DNA from: CAYOLL01 sp964404765 [NCBI: uncultured Gemmatimonadota bacterium]
GTDB lineage: Bacteria > 4572-55
Assembly: GCA_964404765.1 (NCBI GenBank)
Contig: CAYOLL010000008.1
Location: 3,822-67,821, forward strand
Direction: 5' to 3'
Length of the DNA: 64,000 nt
Position numbers and translations under genes: made by a program. Below, in pieces: positions 33,126 to 41,538 of the stretch; within the stretch, counting starts at the first letter, position 1, and each line of letters starts with the position of its first letter. The notes beneath the pieces were generated by a model. That model was not told the origin of the DNA and made no database searches. It saw nothing but the letters and a program-made list of their open reading frames with translations.

Positions 33126-33322
33126 TTGCGCCTGCGTAAAAAGTAGCTCGCCCATTTTGTGTCCCGATAAAAATACATGTGCGGGACGGCATAGTTATAT
33201 AACATGCTTTTTTGTAAGACTATGAAAACATTTATAGGCTGTCAACCAAAAATGTTCGGATAACAAAAGACAAAACACGTGGTAAAAAATAGATTTTTCT
33301 ATTGGCTCTGGCAACCCTTAAT
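33126..33322. pseudogene. decayed duplicate of the 29.5-30.0 kb region
   Basis: 33126-33196 resembles 29948-30016, the 3' part of the secreted-protein gene (shared blocks GTGCGGG.CGGCATAGTTA and AGCTC.CCCA.TTT). 33203-33322 resembles 29497-29665 (blocks GCTTTTTTGTAAG..TATGAAA and GGCTGTCAACC), with an internal deletion. Block order differs from the intact region, so rearrangement followed the duplication. Confidence 0.5.
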
Positions 33323-33465
33323 TTAAGACAAATCATGCTGATATAGACTACTTGGCATCCCCTGGCATCTGGTCAGAATTTATCAGCGAAAGTAATTGAC
33401 GGCGCGCCTAAAAACAAATATCTTTTACATTTGTTTGAAGAAGACGCTATAATAATAAATAACGA

Positions 33466-33644
33466 CGTGTGCGGTTGAACAGTGATATGTCATTCCGGCA
33501 TACCTGTTTCACGGCTAAGTGAAACCGGTAGAGCCGGAATCCACGCTAAAATGGTGCGCCATACATGGATTCCGGCTCTTCATTTCCCGCTATTCGCGTA
33601 AAATGAATGCCGGAATGACACTCCATGACGTTCAACCGCACACG
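33466..33644. mobile_element. nested 179-bp palindrome, MITE-like
   Basis: Perfect 15-bp terminal inverted repeats CGTGTGCGGTTGAAC / GTTCAACCGCACACG, inner arms GTCATTCCGGCAT / ATGCCGGAATGAC, and innermost AGAGCCGGAATCC / GGATTCCGGCTCT. Non-coding. The CCGGAAT core is shared with the element at 9912-10054. Confidence 0.7.
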
Positions 33645-33692
33645 CCGATAAATAATAAAAATATAGCCAAGCATTTGCGTTGTGCGCAAGAA

Positions 33693-33744
33693 TGTAGCGC
33701 GACTCTCCGGAGTCGTCGCTGCGAGTCAGGAGACTCGCGCTACA
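33693..33744. repeat. palindrome TGTAGCGCGA...TCGCGCTACA
   Basis: Arms TGTAGCGCGACTC / GAGACTCGCGCTACA with inner ACTCCGGAGT-like symmetry. The GTAGC...GCTAC ends resemble the GAGTAGCAAAC elements inside the NRPS gene (43744, 45376, 47151). Confidence 0.65.
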
Positions 33745-33856
33745 GTTTGCGACTCCTGTAACGATGAAACATTTGAACAATCCCCCCTGTAGTGCCGTCA
33801 AGCCGCTCACAGCATTTTTTATAGATCGCGCCGCTGTTTTGCCATAAGGATTCTTA

Positions 33857-36800
33857 ATGCTTCCGCTGGTGCCCCATTTTATTCAGGAGAAATTCACAAG
33901 CAAAAAATTTTTCGGAAATTTTGAGGCTGCGTGCCTGCTTGTGGATATTTCCGGCTTTACAGCAATGACTGAAACGCTTACACAATCCGGTAAGGAAGGT
34001 GTGGAGGTTTTGGCGGAGATTCTGCGCGCACTTTTTGGTCCATTGGTGGCGAGCGTTTACGAGCAGGGCGGTTTTATCAGCAGCTTTACCGGTGATGGCT
34101 TTATCGCCCTGTTTCCGGGTAATGCCGATGCGGTCGGTCAACGCGCCCTGGCCGCCGCCCAAAAAATTCAGGCCCATCTGAAAACCTGGGTTGAATATAA
34201 ATCCAGCTACGGCAATTTTACACTTGGTGTAAAAATCGGTCTGGCCAGAGGGCAAACCGAGTGGGGCATTATCCGTGCTTCCATTGAAACAGCCCACCAT
34301 GTTTTTTACTTCCGCGGCGCGTCCATTGATCAGGCGGTCAGCGCCGAAAACACCGCCAAAAGCGGCGACATCATTTTGGATAAAAGTCTTTATCAGTCAC
34401 TTGCGCCGATTGTTAATGTTACGAATGTTGGCCCGTTTTTTAAAATCGAAGCTATAACACAGAAATTACCGGAGCCCTCCGTCATTCCGCCCCTGGAAAA
34501 TAATCCTGTCGTCGCTATGCCCTTTATTGACAAAGAGTTGCTGCGCCTGACAGCCCACGGTGAATCTCGTAATGTTATAACCTTGTTCCTGAGCCTGAAA
34601 GATATCAATACCTACGAGCATTTGGAGGTCTTTCTCCAGCCGGTTTATCAACTGCAAGTCCAGTATGGCGGCCACATCAACAAGATCGCTTTTGGCGATA
34701 AAGGCTGCAACATTCTGCTCTTTTGGGGTGCGCCCAAAGGCCAGGAGAACGATGTCGAGCGGGCATTGAACTTTATGATCGACCTGAAGGCTATTACCCT
34801 AATCCCGTTCCGGGCCGGTATTACGTATCGTATCGTTTATGCCGGATTTATCGGCTCCGAACTGCGTCAGGAATATAGCTGTTATGGCCGCGGTGTTAAT
34901 CTGGCCGCCCGCCAAATGATGAGCGCTAATTGGGGCGATTTATGGCTTGACCAATATACCGCGCGGGCGGCTGAGCGTCGTTTTCGCTTAAATCTCCTGG
35001 GCCAGTTTGCCTTTAAAGGTTTTGCGCAGGAGTTGCCGGTTTATGAACTGCAGGGCCGCTCGGATTCTTATCAGATGACGCTTTATCGCGGCCAAATTAC
35101 CGGCCGTCGCGCCGAGCTCAAGGCGTTGTGGAAATTTATCGAGCCGATTTATGCTCAAAAATTTGCCGGCATTATTTCCGTCTATGGCGAGGCCGGAATG
35201 GGCAAAAGTCGGCTGCTGGAAGAATTTAAGCGTATGGCCACGGAAAAAGGCAATCCGCCCCCAAGCTGGTTCTACTGTCCGGCCGATGAGATAAAGCGTC
35301 AATCCCTCAATCCGTTTCGCTACTTTCTGCGCGCCTACTTTAACCAATCCAACTTGCAATCAATTCAGCAAAACCAGCAGCAGTTTGATCGCAAAATCGA
35401 GGCGCTGATCCTCGAAACTCCGGACAATGAACTGAAGCGCGAATTGGAACGAACCAAATCTATTTTAGCCGCTTTAGTGGATATTTACTGGAAAGATTCT
35501 TTATACGATTTGTTGGATCCAAAAGCGCGTTTTGAAAATATGATGGATGCCATCAAGTGCCTTTTTAAGGCGGAGAGCAAGATTCGGCCCGTCATTATTG
35601 AATTGGAAGACTCACATTGGCTGGATAACGACTCGCTGCAATTTGTGGATCATTTGACCCGTAACATCAAAAATTTTCCGATTACAATTGTAGCCTCAAT
35701 TCGATCCATAACCCTTCAAAAGCTTTTTAACCAGGCCATTCGTCAACATGCAATCCAGCTCAACGGTTTTTCGGAGGCGGAAATCATTCACTTTGCCGAA
35801 GAAATGCTTTCGACGAAAATAGCCAAAAATTTAGCCGCATTTTTGTTAGATCGCACCGGCGGTAACCCGTTCTTTGTCGAGCAATTATTGTATTACATGC
35901 AAGAAACTAATTTGCTGGAAAAATCCGCACACGGTTTAATGCCCAAACAAGTCCGGGGTGTCGTCGTGCCAAACGATGTCAGAGCAGCACTGATTGCCCG
36001 ATTAGACCGGTTGACCCAGGAGGTTAAGCAGGTAGTGCAGACGGCGTCCGTGCTGGGACGCGAGTTTGAGCTGCAGGTATTATCTTTTATGCTGAATCAG
36101 GACCCGGCGTTAGGGGATAAGATTCAGGCCGCGCGTAATGAGGATGTCTGGCAGGAACTGACTGAAATTCGCTATATTTTCAAGCACGCGCTGATGCGTG
36201 ATGCCGCGTACGATATGCAATTACGCTCCTATCGGCTCCAGCTTCATAAAATTGCCGCCGAAGCGTACGAGACGGTTTTTTCAGATGATCTGCTGCCTTA
36301 TTACGGCGAAATTGCCTATCACTATGATTTGGCGGAAATCCCCTTGAAAGCCATTGGTTATTTTCAGGAAGCCGGAAATTATGCGCACAAAAATTATCAA
36401 AACGAATTGGCGATTCACTACTATGATAAGCTGCTGAACGCGCTTAACTATAAAAATTTTATTCAGGAAAAGCAGACCGTCACCGCCACCAATGGCGACC
36501 CGGCAGTTACCGCACAAGTCATGGACATGCTGCTATTAAAGGGTGATATTCTGGAGCATATCGGCAAGTGGAATGAGGCTGAACTGGCTTTTAGCTATGC
36601 CTTTAGCATTGCCAAAGAGGCACACGATAAGGCGCGTCTTTCCAGTTCAAATGCCCGGCTTGGCTGGCTATTATATCTTAAAGGCAACAACCCTTCCGCC
36701 ATGAATTGTTATCAACAACAACTGCTTTTATGCGATGAGCTGAATGATCTGAAAGGTAAATCGACCGCTATTTGTAACATCGGCCTGATCTATGCCGATA

Positions 36801-38725
36801 GCCGCGATTATGCCAAGGCTATGGAATGTTTTAATCAAACCTTAACGCTTAGCAATTCCCGCCGGGACAAAGAAGGCACCGCGCAGGCGATGACGAATAT
36901 TGGGAAGATTTATTTGCAGCGTAATGATTATGAACGCGCCATGGAATGCTACGAGCGGGCTTTTATTCTGGAAATCGAGTTGGGCGCCCGGCTGAAGGTG
37001 TCCGATGTTTTTAGCAACATGGGCGATATTTATCTGCGAACCAACGCTTACGAGAAGGCGATGAAGTGCTATGAACGGCATCTAACGGTTTGTGAAAAAA
37101 TCGGCGATAAGCGCGGCATCGCCAAGACAGTAGGCAGTATGGGCATTATCTACGATAAATTGGGGGACTGGCAAAAGGCCATGCGTTTTTATGAAAAGCA
37201 ATTTAATGTGTGCGAAGAATTGGGAGACAAGCGCGGCGCATCTCAGGCCGCCCGCAATATTGGCCTGATCTATGAAACACAGGACAAGCCCGAGCAAGCC
37301 GAACATTTTTTACATATCTATCGGGTCTGCAGCGAGGACTTGCATTATGACGAAGACCTGGCCGATGCGCATATCCATCTTGGCCATGTGGAATTGAAGA
37401 AGAATCAATACGATACGGCGCTTCAACATTATGAAAAAAGCTCAGCGATTTATCAAAAACTGGATAAGCCGGAAAATGAATGGTTTGGCCTTTTTGGCGC
37501 CGGCCGGGCTTTGTTTAATGCCGGACAATTAGAGCCGGCTACCGAAAAACTGCATAAGGCGTTGAAAGTCAGTGAGTCCATAAAAAACAGCGATAAAATT
37601 TGTCTCAACTGCTTGCTTCTGGGTGAGTTATATATTCAGCAAAAGAATTTTGAACAAGCAATTCTTTATTTGGAGCGCAGCCTGATCGGGTTTGAAAAAA
37701 ATAAGGCATCCCTCGAGTACAATCAAGCCCTCTTGCATCTGGGCCATGCTTACTTTGAACAAGGCGACACTAAAAAAGCCGCTGTATATTATGATCAAAT
37801 GTTAACGCTTCAGGTGGCGCAAAAACCAACCGACATAATCAAACTTGTTCTGGGGCGGTTAAAGGCGCATCTTTTTACAGAAGCCGATACGGCCATACGG
37901 CAGGGATTTTTAAACCAGGCGCTTAAAAATTATGAGACGGTCGAAAAGCATGCCGCCGCTTACCACAATCGCCACATGACTGGCGAAGCCATCTTAAATA
38001 TCAGCCGTGTGTTACGCGAAAAAGGGTTATATCGCGAAGCTGTGGATGAACTGAAGCGCAGCTTCAAAGTGTTTCATGCCACAAAAGCAACACGCGATGC
38101 GAGCACTGCATTAAAAGAACTTGCCGATGTTCTGGCTGTTCTTAATGAGTACGATAAAGCGATCGCCTATTACGAAAAAATTCTGAATAATCCCGAAGCC
38201 AGCGCGGTTAGCGACACAACAGCCATCCTGAGCAGCGTGGGCGACACCTATCTGCGCAAGGGCGATTACGAAAAAGCCTTTGAATATTATGAAAAAAACC
38301 TGCAGGCCTACGTCCAGAATAACGATCAGATTAATTTATCCAAAACGCTGAACAAAATCGCCACTATTTACATGAAAAAAGGGAAAGTGGAATGGGCGCA
38401 AACTTATGCCAAAAAACAGATTGCCGTTGGCGAAAAGCTGGGCGACCCGGTTGAGCTACTTAACGGTTATGGCCTGATGGCCGAAATCTATTCATTGCAA
38501 AATGATCCCCTTAATGCCGCAGCGTTCTACGAAAAACAGATCGCCGTTTGTGAACAAACCGGCAATACCCCGGAAATCGTGCGCATTCTGGGCAATCTGG
38601 GCCGCGCGTATTACAAAGGGAATGACTTTAAACGCGCAATGGACTGCACCAAACGTCAGATGACTGTTAGCAAAGAGTTGAATGCCCTGCAGCCGGGCCG
38701 GGCTGCTAAAACCGCCGCCGGTTAG
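33857..38725 (+). CDS. soluble adenylyl cyclase-type protein with long TPR array
   Basis: A 1622-residue paralogue of the protein encoded at 25599-29303. C1 (about 20-200) has LLVDISGFTAM and SFTGDGFIALF with both Asp residues. C2 (about 235-405) carries SCYGRGVNLAARQM with Asn and Arg but no metal-binding Asp (ITLFLSLKDINT). The ATPase (GEAGMGKSRLL near 445; IELEDSHWLDNDS) is followed by helical regions and then about 20 TPRs from residue 830 to the end, twice as many as the paralogue. The TPR units carry consensus such as YEKAMKCYERHLxVCEKIGD. It is probably a scaffolded cAMP/cGMP synthase regulated by ATP hydrolysis and partner binding. AGGA lies seven bases before the ATG. Confidence 0.88.
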   Translation: MLPLVPHFIQEKFTSKKFFGNFEAACLLVDISGFTAMTETLTQSGKEGVEVLAEILRALFGPLVASVYEQGGFISSFTGDGFIALFPGNADAVGQRALAAAQKIQAHLKTWVEYKSSYGNFTLGVKIGLARGQTEWGIIRASIETAHHVFYFRGASIDQAVSAENTAKSGDIILDKSLYQSLAPIVNVTNVGPFFKIEAITQKLPEPSVIPPLENNPVVAMPFIDKELLRLTAHGESRNVITLFLSLKDINTYEHLEVFLQPVYQLQVQYGGHINKIAFGDKGCNILLFWGAPKGQENDVERALNFMIDLKAITLIPFRAGITYRIVYAGFIGSELRQEYSCYGRGVNLAARQMMSANWGDLWLDQYTARAAERRFRLNLLGQFAFKGFAQELPVYELQGRSDSYQMTLYRGQITGRRAELKALWKFIEPIYAQKFAGIISVYGEAGMGKSRLLEEFKRMATEKGNPPPSWFYCPADEIKRQSLNPFRYFLRAYFNQSNLQSIQQNQQQFDRKIEALILETPDNELKRELERTKSILAALVDIYWKDSLYDLLDPKARFENMMDAIKCLFKAESKIRPVIIELEDSHWLDNDSLQFVDHLTRNIKNFPITIVASIRSITLQKLFNQAIRQHAIQLNGFSEAEIIHFAEEMLSTKIAKNLAAFLLDRTGGNPFFVEQLLYYMQETNLLEKSAHGLMPKQVRGVVVPNDVRAALIARLDRLTQEVKQVVQTASVLGREFELQVLSFMLNQDPALGDKIQAARNEDVWQELTEIRYIFKHALMRDAAYDMQLRSYRLQLHKIAAEAYETVFSDDLLPYYGEIAYHYDLAEIPLKAIGYFQEAGNYAHKNYQNELAIHYYDKLLNALNYKNFIQEKQTVTATNGDPAVTAQVMDMLLLKGDILEHIGKWNEAELAFSYAFSIAKEAHDKARLSSSNARLGWLLYLKGNNPSAMNCYQQQLLLCDELNDLKGKSTAICNIGLIYADSRDYAKAMECFNQTLTLSNSRRDKEGTAQAMTNIGKIYLQRNDYERAMECYERAFILEIELGARLKVSDVFSNMGDIYLRTNAYEKAMKCYERHLTVCEKIGDKRGIAKTVGSMGIIYDKLGDWQKAMRFYEKQFNVCEELGDKRGASQAARNIGLIYETQDKPEQAEHFLHIYRVCSEDLHYDEDLADAHIHLGHVELKKNQYDTALQHYEKSSAIYQKLDKPENEWFGLFGAGRALFNAGQLEPATEKLHKALKVSESIKNSDKICLNCLLLGELYIQQKNFEQAILYLERSLIGFEKNKASLEYNQALLHLGHAYFEQGDTKKAAVYYDQMLTLQVAQKPTDIIKLVLGRLKAHLFTEADTAIRQGFLNQALKNYETVEKHAAAYHNRHMTGEAILNISRVLREKGLYREAVDELKRSFKVFHATKATRDASTALKELADVLAVLNEYDKAIAYYEKILNNPEASAVSDTTAILSSVGDTYLRKGDYEKAFEYYEKNLQAYVQNNDQINLSKTLNKIATIYMKKGKVEWAQTYAKKQIAVGEKLGDPVELLNGYGLMAEIYSLQNDPLNAAAFYEKQIAVCEQTGNTPEIVRILGNLGRAYYKGNDFKRAMDCTKRQMTVSKELNALQPGRAAKTAAG

Positions 38726-38760
38726 GATTAATACGAAACGGTTGTATGGCAAAAATCCGC

Positions 38761-39118
38761 CTATATATCCCGATCCGTATCGGAAAAACTATGGGTTTTA
38801 TAACGATGTTTTTTGGTTTTGATTGGCTTGTAGTGGTAAAGCCATTGCCCCATCAAGTGCGCCCAACTAAAGGCGATGGTCATTAAGTCAATCAACTTTT
38901 CAATCCGATCCCGGCGATTGAGGTGGGTTTGTTCAAAGTTAAAGCCTTTGGATTTAAACGCGCCGAAAAGCGTTTCAATGCTCCAACGCAGGCGATAGGT
39001 TTAGTGTGCAATTTCCGTCTAAGAATACAGCCATTCACCCAAGCCATTTGTGCGATTTTTGGACCCGTGATAAATTTTGAACAACCATTTGCCAAAAATC
39101 GTAAAACCGCTCAATTTA
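38761..39118 (-). pseudogene. IS4-family transposase remnant
   Basis: Reading the minus strand from about 39118, one frame gives FGKWLFKIYHGSKNRT, two in-frame stops, then YRLRWSIETLFGAFKSKGFN followed by FEQTHLNRRDRIEKLIDLMT and AFSWAHLMGQWLYHYK, ending at TAG (38761). The YRxRWxIETLFxxxKxxGFN motif is the C-terminal YREK-region signature of IS4 transposases. The 5' two thirds are absent and no terminal repeats are visible. A 67-codon frame in the same DNA (38892-39095) is only a shadow. Confidence 0.8.
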
Positions 39119-39198
39119 GGCTAATATCTTTTTCCATTCGTGTCTATTTGTGTTTTTGTGTTCATTAGTGGCTGAATAGATAGTTCCGCTTTTTTTGG

Positions 39199-40188
39199 CT
39201 AACGCCGCCGCTGAGCCTGTCCCTGTAAGAGGTTAAGGACGTGAATCGCCGCCTGAACGCCATCCTTTGAGCCCACGCCATCTTTGACAAATACGATCAA
39301 CCCAATCCGCGGTTGACTTGCCGGGTAAAAAACAATTGTCCAGGCGTGGGTCTTGGTAATATCTTCAACATTGTCAAAATAGTAAGGCGCGGTGCCGGTC
39401 TTAACTAACAAGGCTGTATCCGCAACGGCTTCCTGCAAAGCATGGCCGGTGCCTTCCTTAAAGCTGCGGGCCAGGCCGGCGGCAATCCATGCCAACGGTT
39501 CACTGTCTAAAGGGATATTTTTTTTAAAGAGGTTTTTTTGCGGGTGATCGTAGTCAAACAGACGGCCGCCGTTAAAGAACAGGCTTAGATAGGAGAGGAT
39601 TTGCAGCGGGGTCATTTGCAAGCGCGGACTGCGGCCGATCATAAGCGCGATTTCATCCTGACGCGTCAGCGCGGGCGGCAGCCGATAGTCCAATGTTTTT
39701 AACCAATCCGAAAACAGCGTTATTTCTACTGCGGCGGCAACGTGCTCAAAGTAGGCGTTGCAGGAAAAAGCTAATCCGCCGACCAGATCCAGCCGACCGT
39801 GACCGGGCAGATACCAGCACGGTGGGTTAGCCTGTCTTTGATCACCCGGCGCGCATAGAAAAATCTGTTCCGGCTTTAGCTGATTGGAGCTCAGCGCCAC
39901 ATACGTCAGCAGCGGCTTGATTAATGAGCCGATGGGCAGCGATTTTTTCAGCGCAATCTCCGGCTGATGCACCGCCAGAATCCGGCCGGCCTGAATGTCC
40001 ATGACAACGCACGCGGTTTGCGCGTCTAACCGTTGGGCCAGAACTTTCTGCAAGTCCGCATCAACCCCGACAAAGGGCTGCCCGCCGGCCGGAGCGCCAC
40101 GCCATAGCAAGATCAGTAAAAGCAGCTTTGTTTTCAATTGCCGGTCACGACTTAATGGTGGCCAAAAAGATAATACAGGCACTGACAA
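39199..40188 (-). CDS. penicillin-binding protein-like transpeptidase
   Basis: A 329-residue protein with the three motifs of the penicillin-binding transpeptidase fold in order: SxxK as SLIK (GSLIKP, about residue 88), SxN as SCN (about 142), and KTG as KTGTAPY (about 267). It lacks the N-terminal pedestal of class B PBPs and the glycosyltransferase of class A, so it is an unusually compact transpeptidase or carboxypeptidase. A hydrophobic stretch (LKTKLLLLILLWRGA) near residue 20 looks like a signal peptide, so the real start may be the TTG at 40137 instead of 40188. The longer reading overlaps the NDT-TIR gene by 44 bp. It is last in the co-directional TIR/NRPS gene run. Confidence 0.8.
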   Translation of the reverse strand: MSVPVLSFWPPLSRDRQLKTKLLLLILLWRGAPAGGQPFVGVDADLQKVLAQRLDAQTACVVMDIQAGRILAVHQPEIALKKSLPIGSLIKPLLTYVALSSNQLKPEQIFLCAPGDQRQANPPCWYLPGHGRLDLVGGLAFSCNAYFEHVAAAVEITLFSDWLKTLDYRLPPALTRQDEIALMIGRSPRLQMTPLQILSYLSLFFNGGRLFDYDHPQKNLFKKNIPLDSEPLAWIAAGLARSFKEGTGHALQEAVADTALLVKTGTAPYYFDNVEDITKTHAWTIVFYPASQPRIGLIVFVKDGVGSKDGVQAAIHVLNLLQGQAQRRR

Positions 40189-41488
40189 CCATGCTCAAAG
40201 CCATGCTGATAAAAACGCCGATATCTTTATTTTTAATGGCATTGAGGGTGAAGGCGCCCTGAATCGCCACAAACAAATACCACATGCCTAAGGATACCCC
40301 GTGAGCCTCTGCGGCAACCCACAAAGCAAATAACTGCGGCAGCATCGACACCGGATTAGCCAGCGAAAGCAAATTGATGGCCGGATTAAACAGCTTATGT
40401 TCGGTCACAAAAGCAAACCGCCGGTTCAACCAAAAGGCCAGACGGGTGGATGCTTCCAGTTTCTTGGATTCAATGATAAAATCTTCGTGTAATTTCGTCG
40501 GCAGACACGGCGGTTCTTTCCCCTCAAATTTTATTTTAAGCCAGGCATCTGCGCTGTTACGAGCTTGACCGTACAGCAGATATTCCATCACGCGGTGATG
40601 CTTTTCCCATTCCAGCGCCTGAATCAGAAAGCGGGTATGATTTTCGACGTAGTCGCTATCCAGCTCTAACAGCTTGAGCAAAACGCCAAAAGAGTTTTCA
40701 AATTTATTGATGTGATCTTGAAAATAAATCCAGCTCATTTTTTCGATCGCCGGATGCATTAGGCCCCAATCCTCTTTTGGCTCAATATGTACGATTGGAA
40801 TGAGCCGCTTGTTTAATTTAAGCGCATATTCAATTTCGCGCCGGCAGTACTCGGAGCGCACGGCGTGGGGCGAGATAATGAAGATAAAATTGTGGGCGCG
40901 GCGAATGCCGTCATTTACCTTTTCCAGCGAGCCGATTTCCAACGGAATGTCATTTTGATCAAACCATACGCTATAACCTTTTTCCTGCAAGCTGTTATAA
41001 AGCCGGGTAGCAAAAGCCTTGCTATGCTTGCGGCCGTAGGAGATAAAAATATCATGCACCTCGTCTTTAGCTTTAGCTGCCCGTGCCTCGGAGGCATGCC
41101 GGCTGGAATTGAGGAATGCTACAACGTCGTCTAATGAGTGCAGCCAGATACCGCCATTTTGGGTAACTTTTTTCCCGAACAAGTTAAGGGATTTAACTTC
41201 CTGACTATTGAATTCACGTGCCCCGTCTTCGCTTAAAAAGCAAAAGACCGTCCGGTCAGGCCGTTTAAAGGAGTCGTCGATTACTTCCGCCAGGGCGTAA
41301 AAGCCATCCATCTTGGGCGTTAAAACGTACAGGCAGTAGTCACAGTGGCGTCGCTCGTATAATTCGCGACTCATGGCATCTTCGTTCCAATCCGGCACAA
41401 CCGGATTGAAGTATTCGATTTCCAGCTTGGGCATGACATAATCACGCCAGGTCGAATCGTTTACGGTGCCGCCTAAAAATACACGCAT
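40145..41488 (-). CDS. NDT-like/TIR domain protein with C-terminal membrane helices
   Basis: A 447-residue protein. Residues 1-130 are a nucleoside 2-deoxyribosyltransferase-like domain (MRVFLGGTVNDSTWRDYVMP; Glu68 in ALAEVIDDS, the likely nucleophile position; CDYCLYVLTPKM). Residues 145-255 are a TIR domain (DIFISYGRKHSK, VWFDQNDIP, SPHAVRSEYCRREIEYA) with Glu218 at the NADase catalytic position. A linker typical of TIR-WD40 proteins (ALEWEKHHRVMEYLLYG...AWLK) follows, then about three hydrophobic segments (378-445). TIR domains hydrolyse NAD or make cyclic ADP-ribose signals; NDT-like domains handle nucleoside or ADP-ribose bonds. The start has GGAG seven bases upstream. It lies 50 bp after the NRPS stop. 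Confidence 0.87.
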   Translation of the reverse strand: MRVFLGGTVNDSTWRDYVMPKLEIEYFNPVVPDWNEDAMSRELYERRHCDYCLYVLTPKMDGFYALAEVIDDSFKRPDRTVFCFLSEDGAREFNSQEVKSLNLFGKKVTQNGGIWLHSLDDVVAFLNSSRHASEARAAKAKDEVHDIFISYGRKHSKAFATRLYNSLQEKGYSVWFDQNDIPLEIGSLEKVNDGIRRAHNFIFIISPHAVRSEYCRREIEYALKLNKRLIPIVHIEPKEDWGLMHPAIEKMSWIYFQDHINKFENSFGVLLKLLELDSDYVENHTRFLIQALEWEKHHRVMEYLLYGQARNSADAWLKIKFEGKEPPCLPTKLHEDFIIESKKLEASTRLAFWLNRRFAFVTEHKLFNPAINLLSLANPVSMLPQLFALWVAAEAHGVSLGMWYLFVAIQGAFTLNAIKNKDIGVFISMALSMVVSACIIFLATIKS

Positions 41489-41538
41489 GGTCTTGCTCCA
41501 GAGGTCAAAAAAATCTTGGCAAAAGCGACGATAATTGG

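Larger units (their letters stand above)
32757..33856. other. 1.1-kb intergenic region with repeats and gene remnants
   Basis: No gene is convincing. Left to right it has unassigned sequence (32757-33083), a half copy of repeat family 1 (33084-33112), decayed duplicates of sequence near 29.5-30.0 kb (33126-33322), a nested 179-bp palindrome (33466-33644), and a 52-bp palindrome (33693-33744). It precedes the second cyclase gene, whose promoter should lie at 33745-33850. Confidence 0.6.

Noticed and set aside
33854-34300. 148-codon minus-strand frame at the start of the second cyclase gene
   Set aside because: Overlaps the C1 domain antisense and has no ribosome-binding site or family features.
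38892-39095. 67-codon frame upstream of the PBP-like gene
   Set aside because: It is a different frame of the IS4 transposase remnant; the recognisable translation is in another frame with stops.
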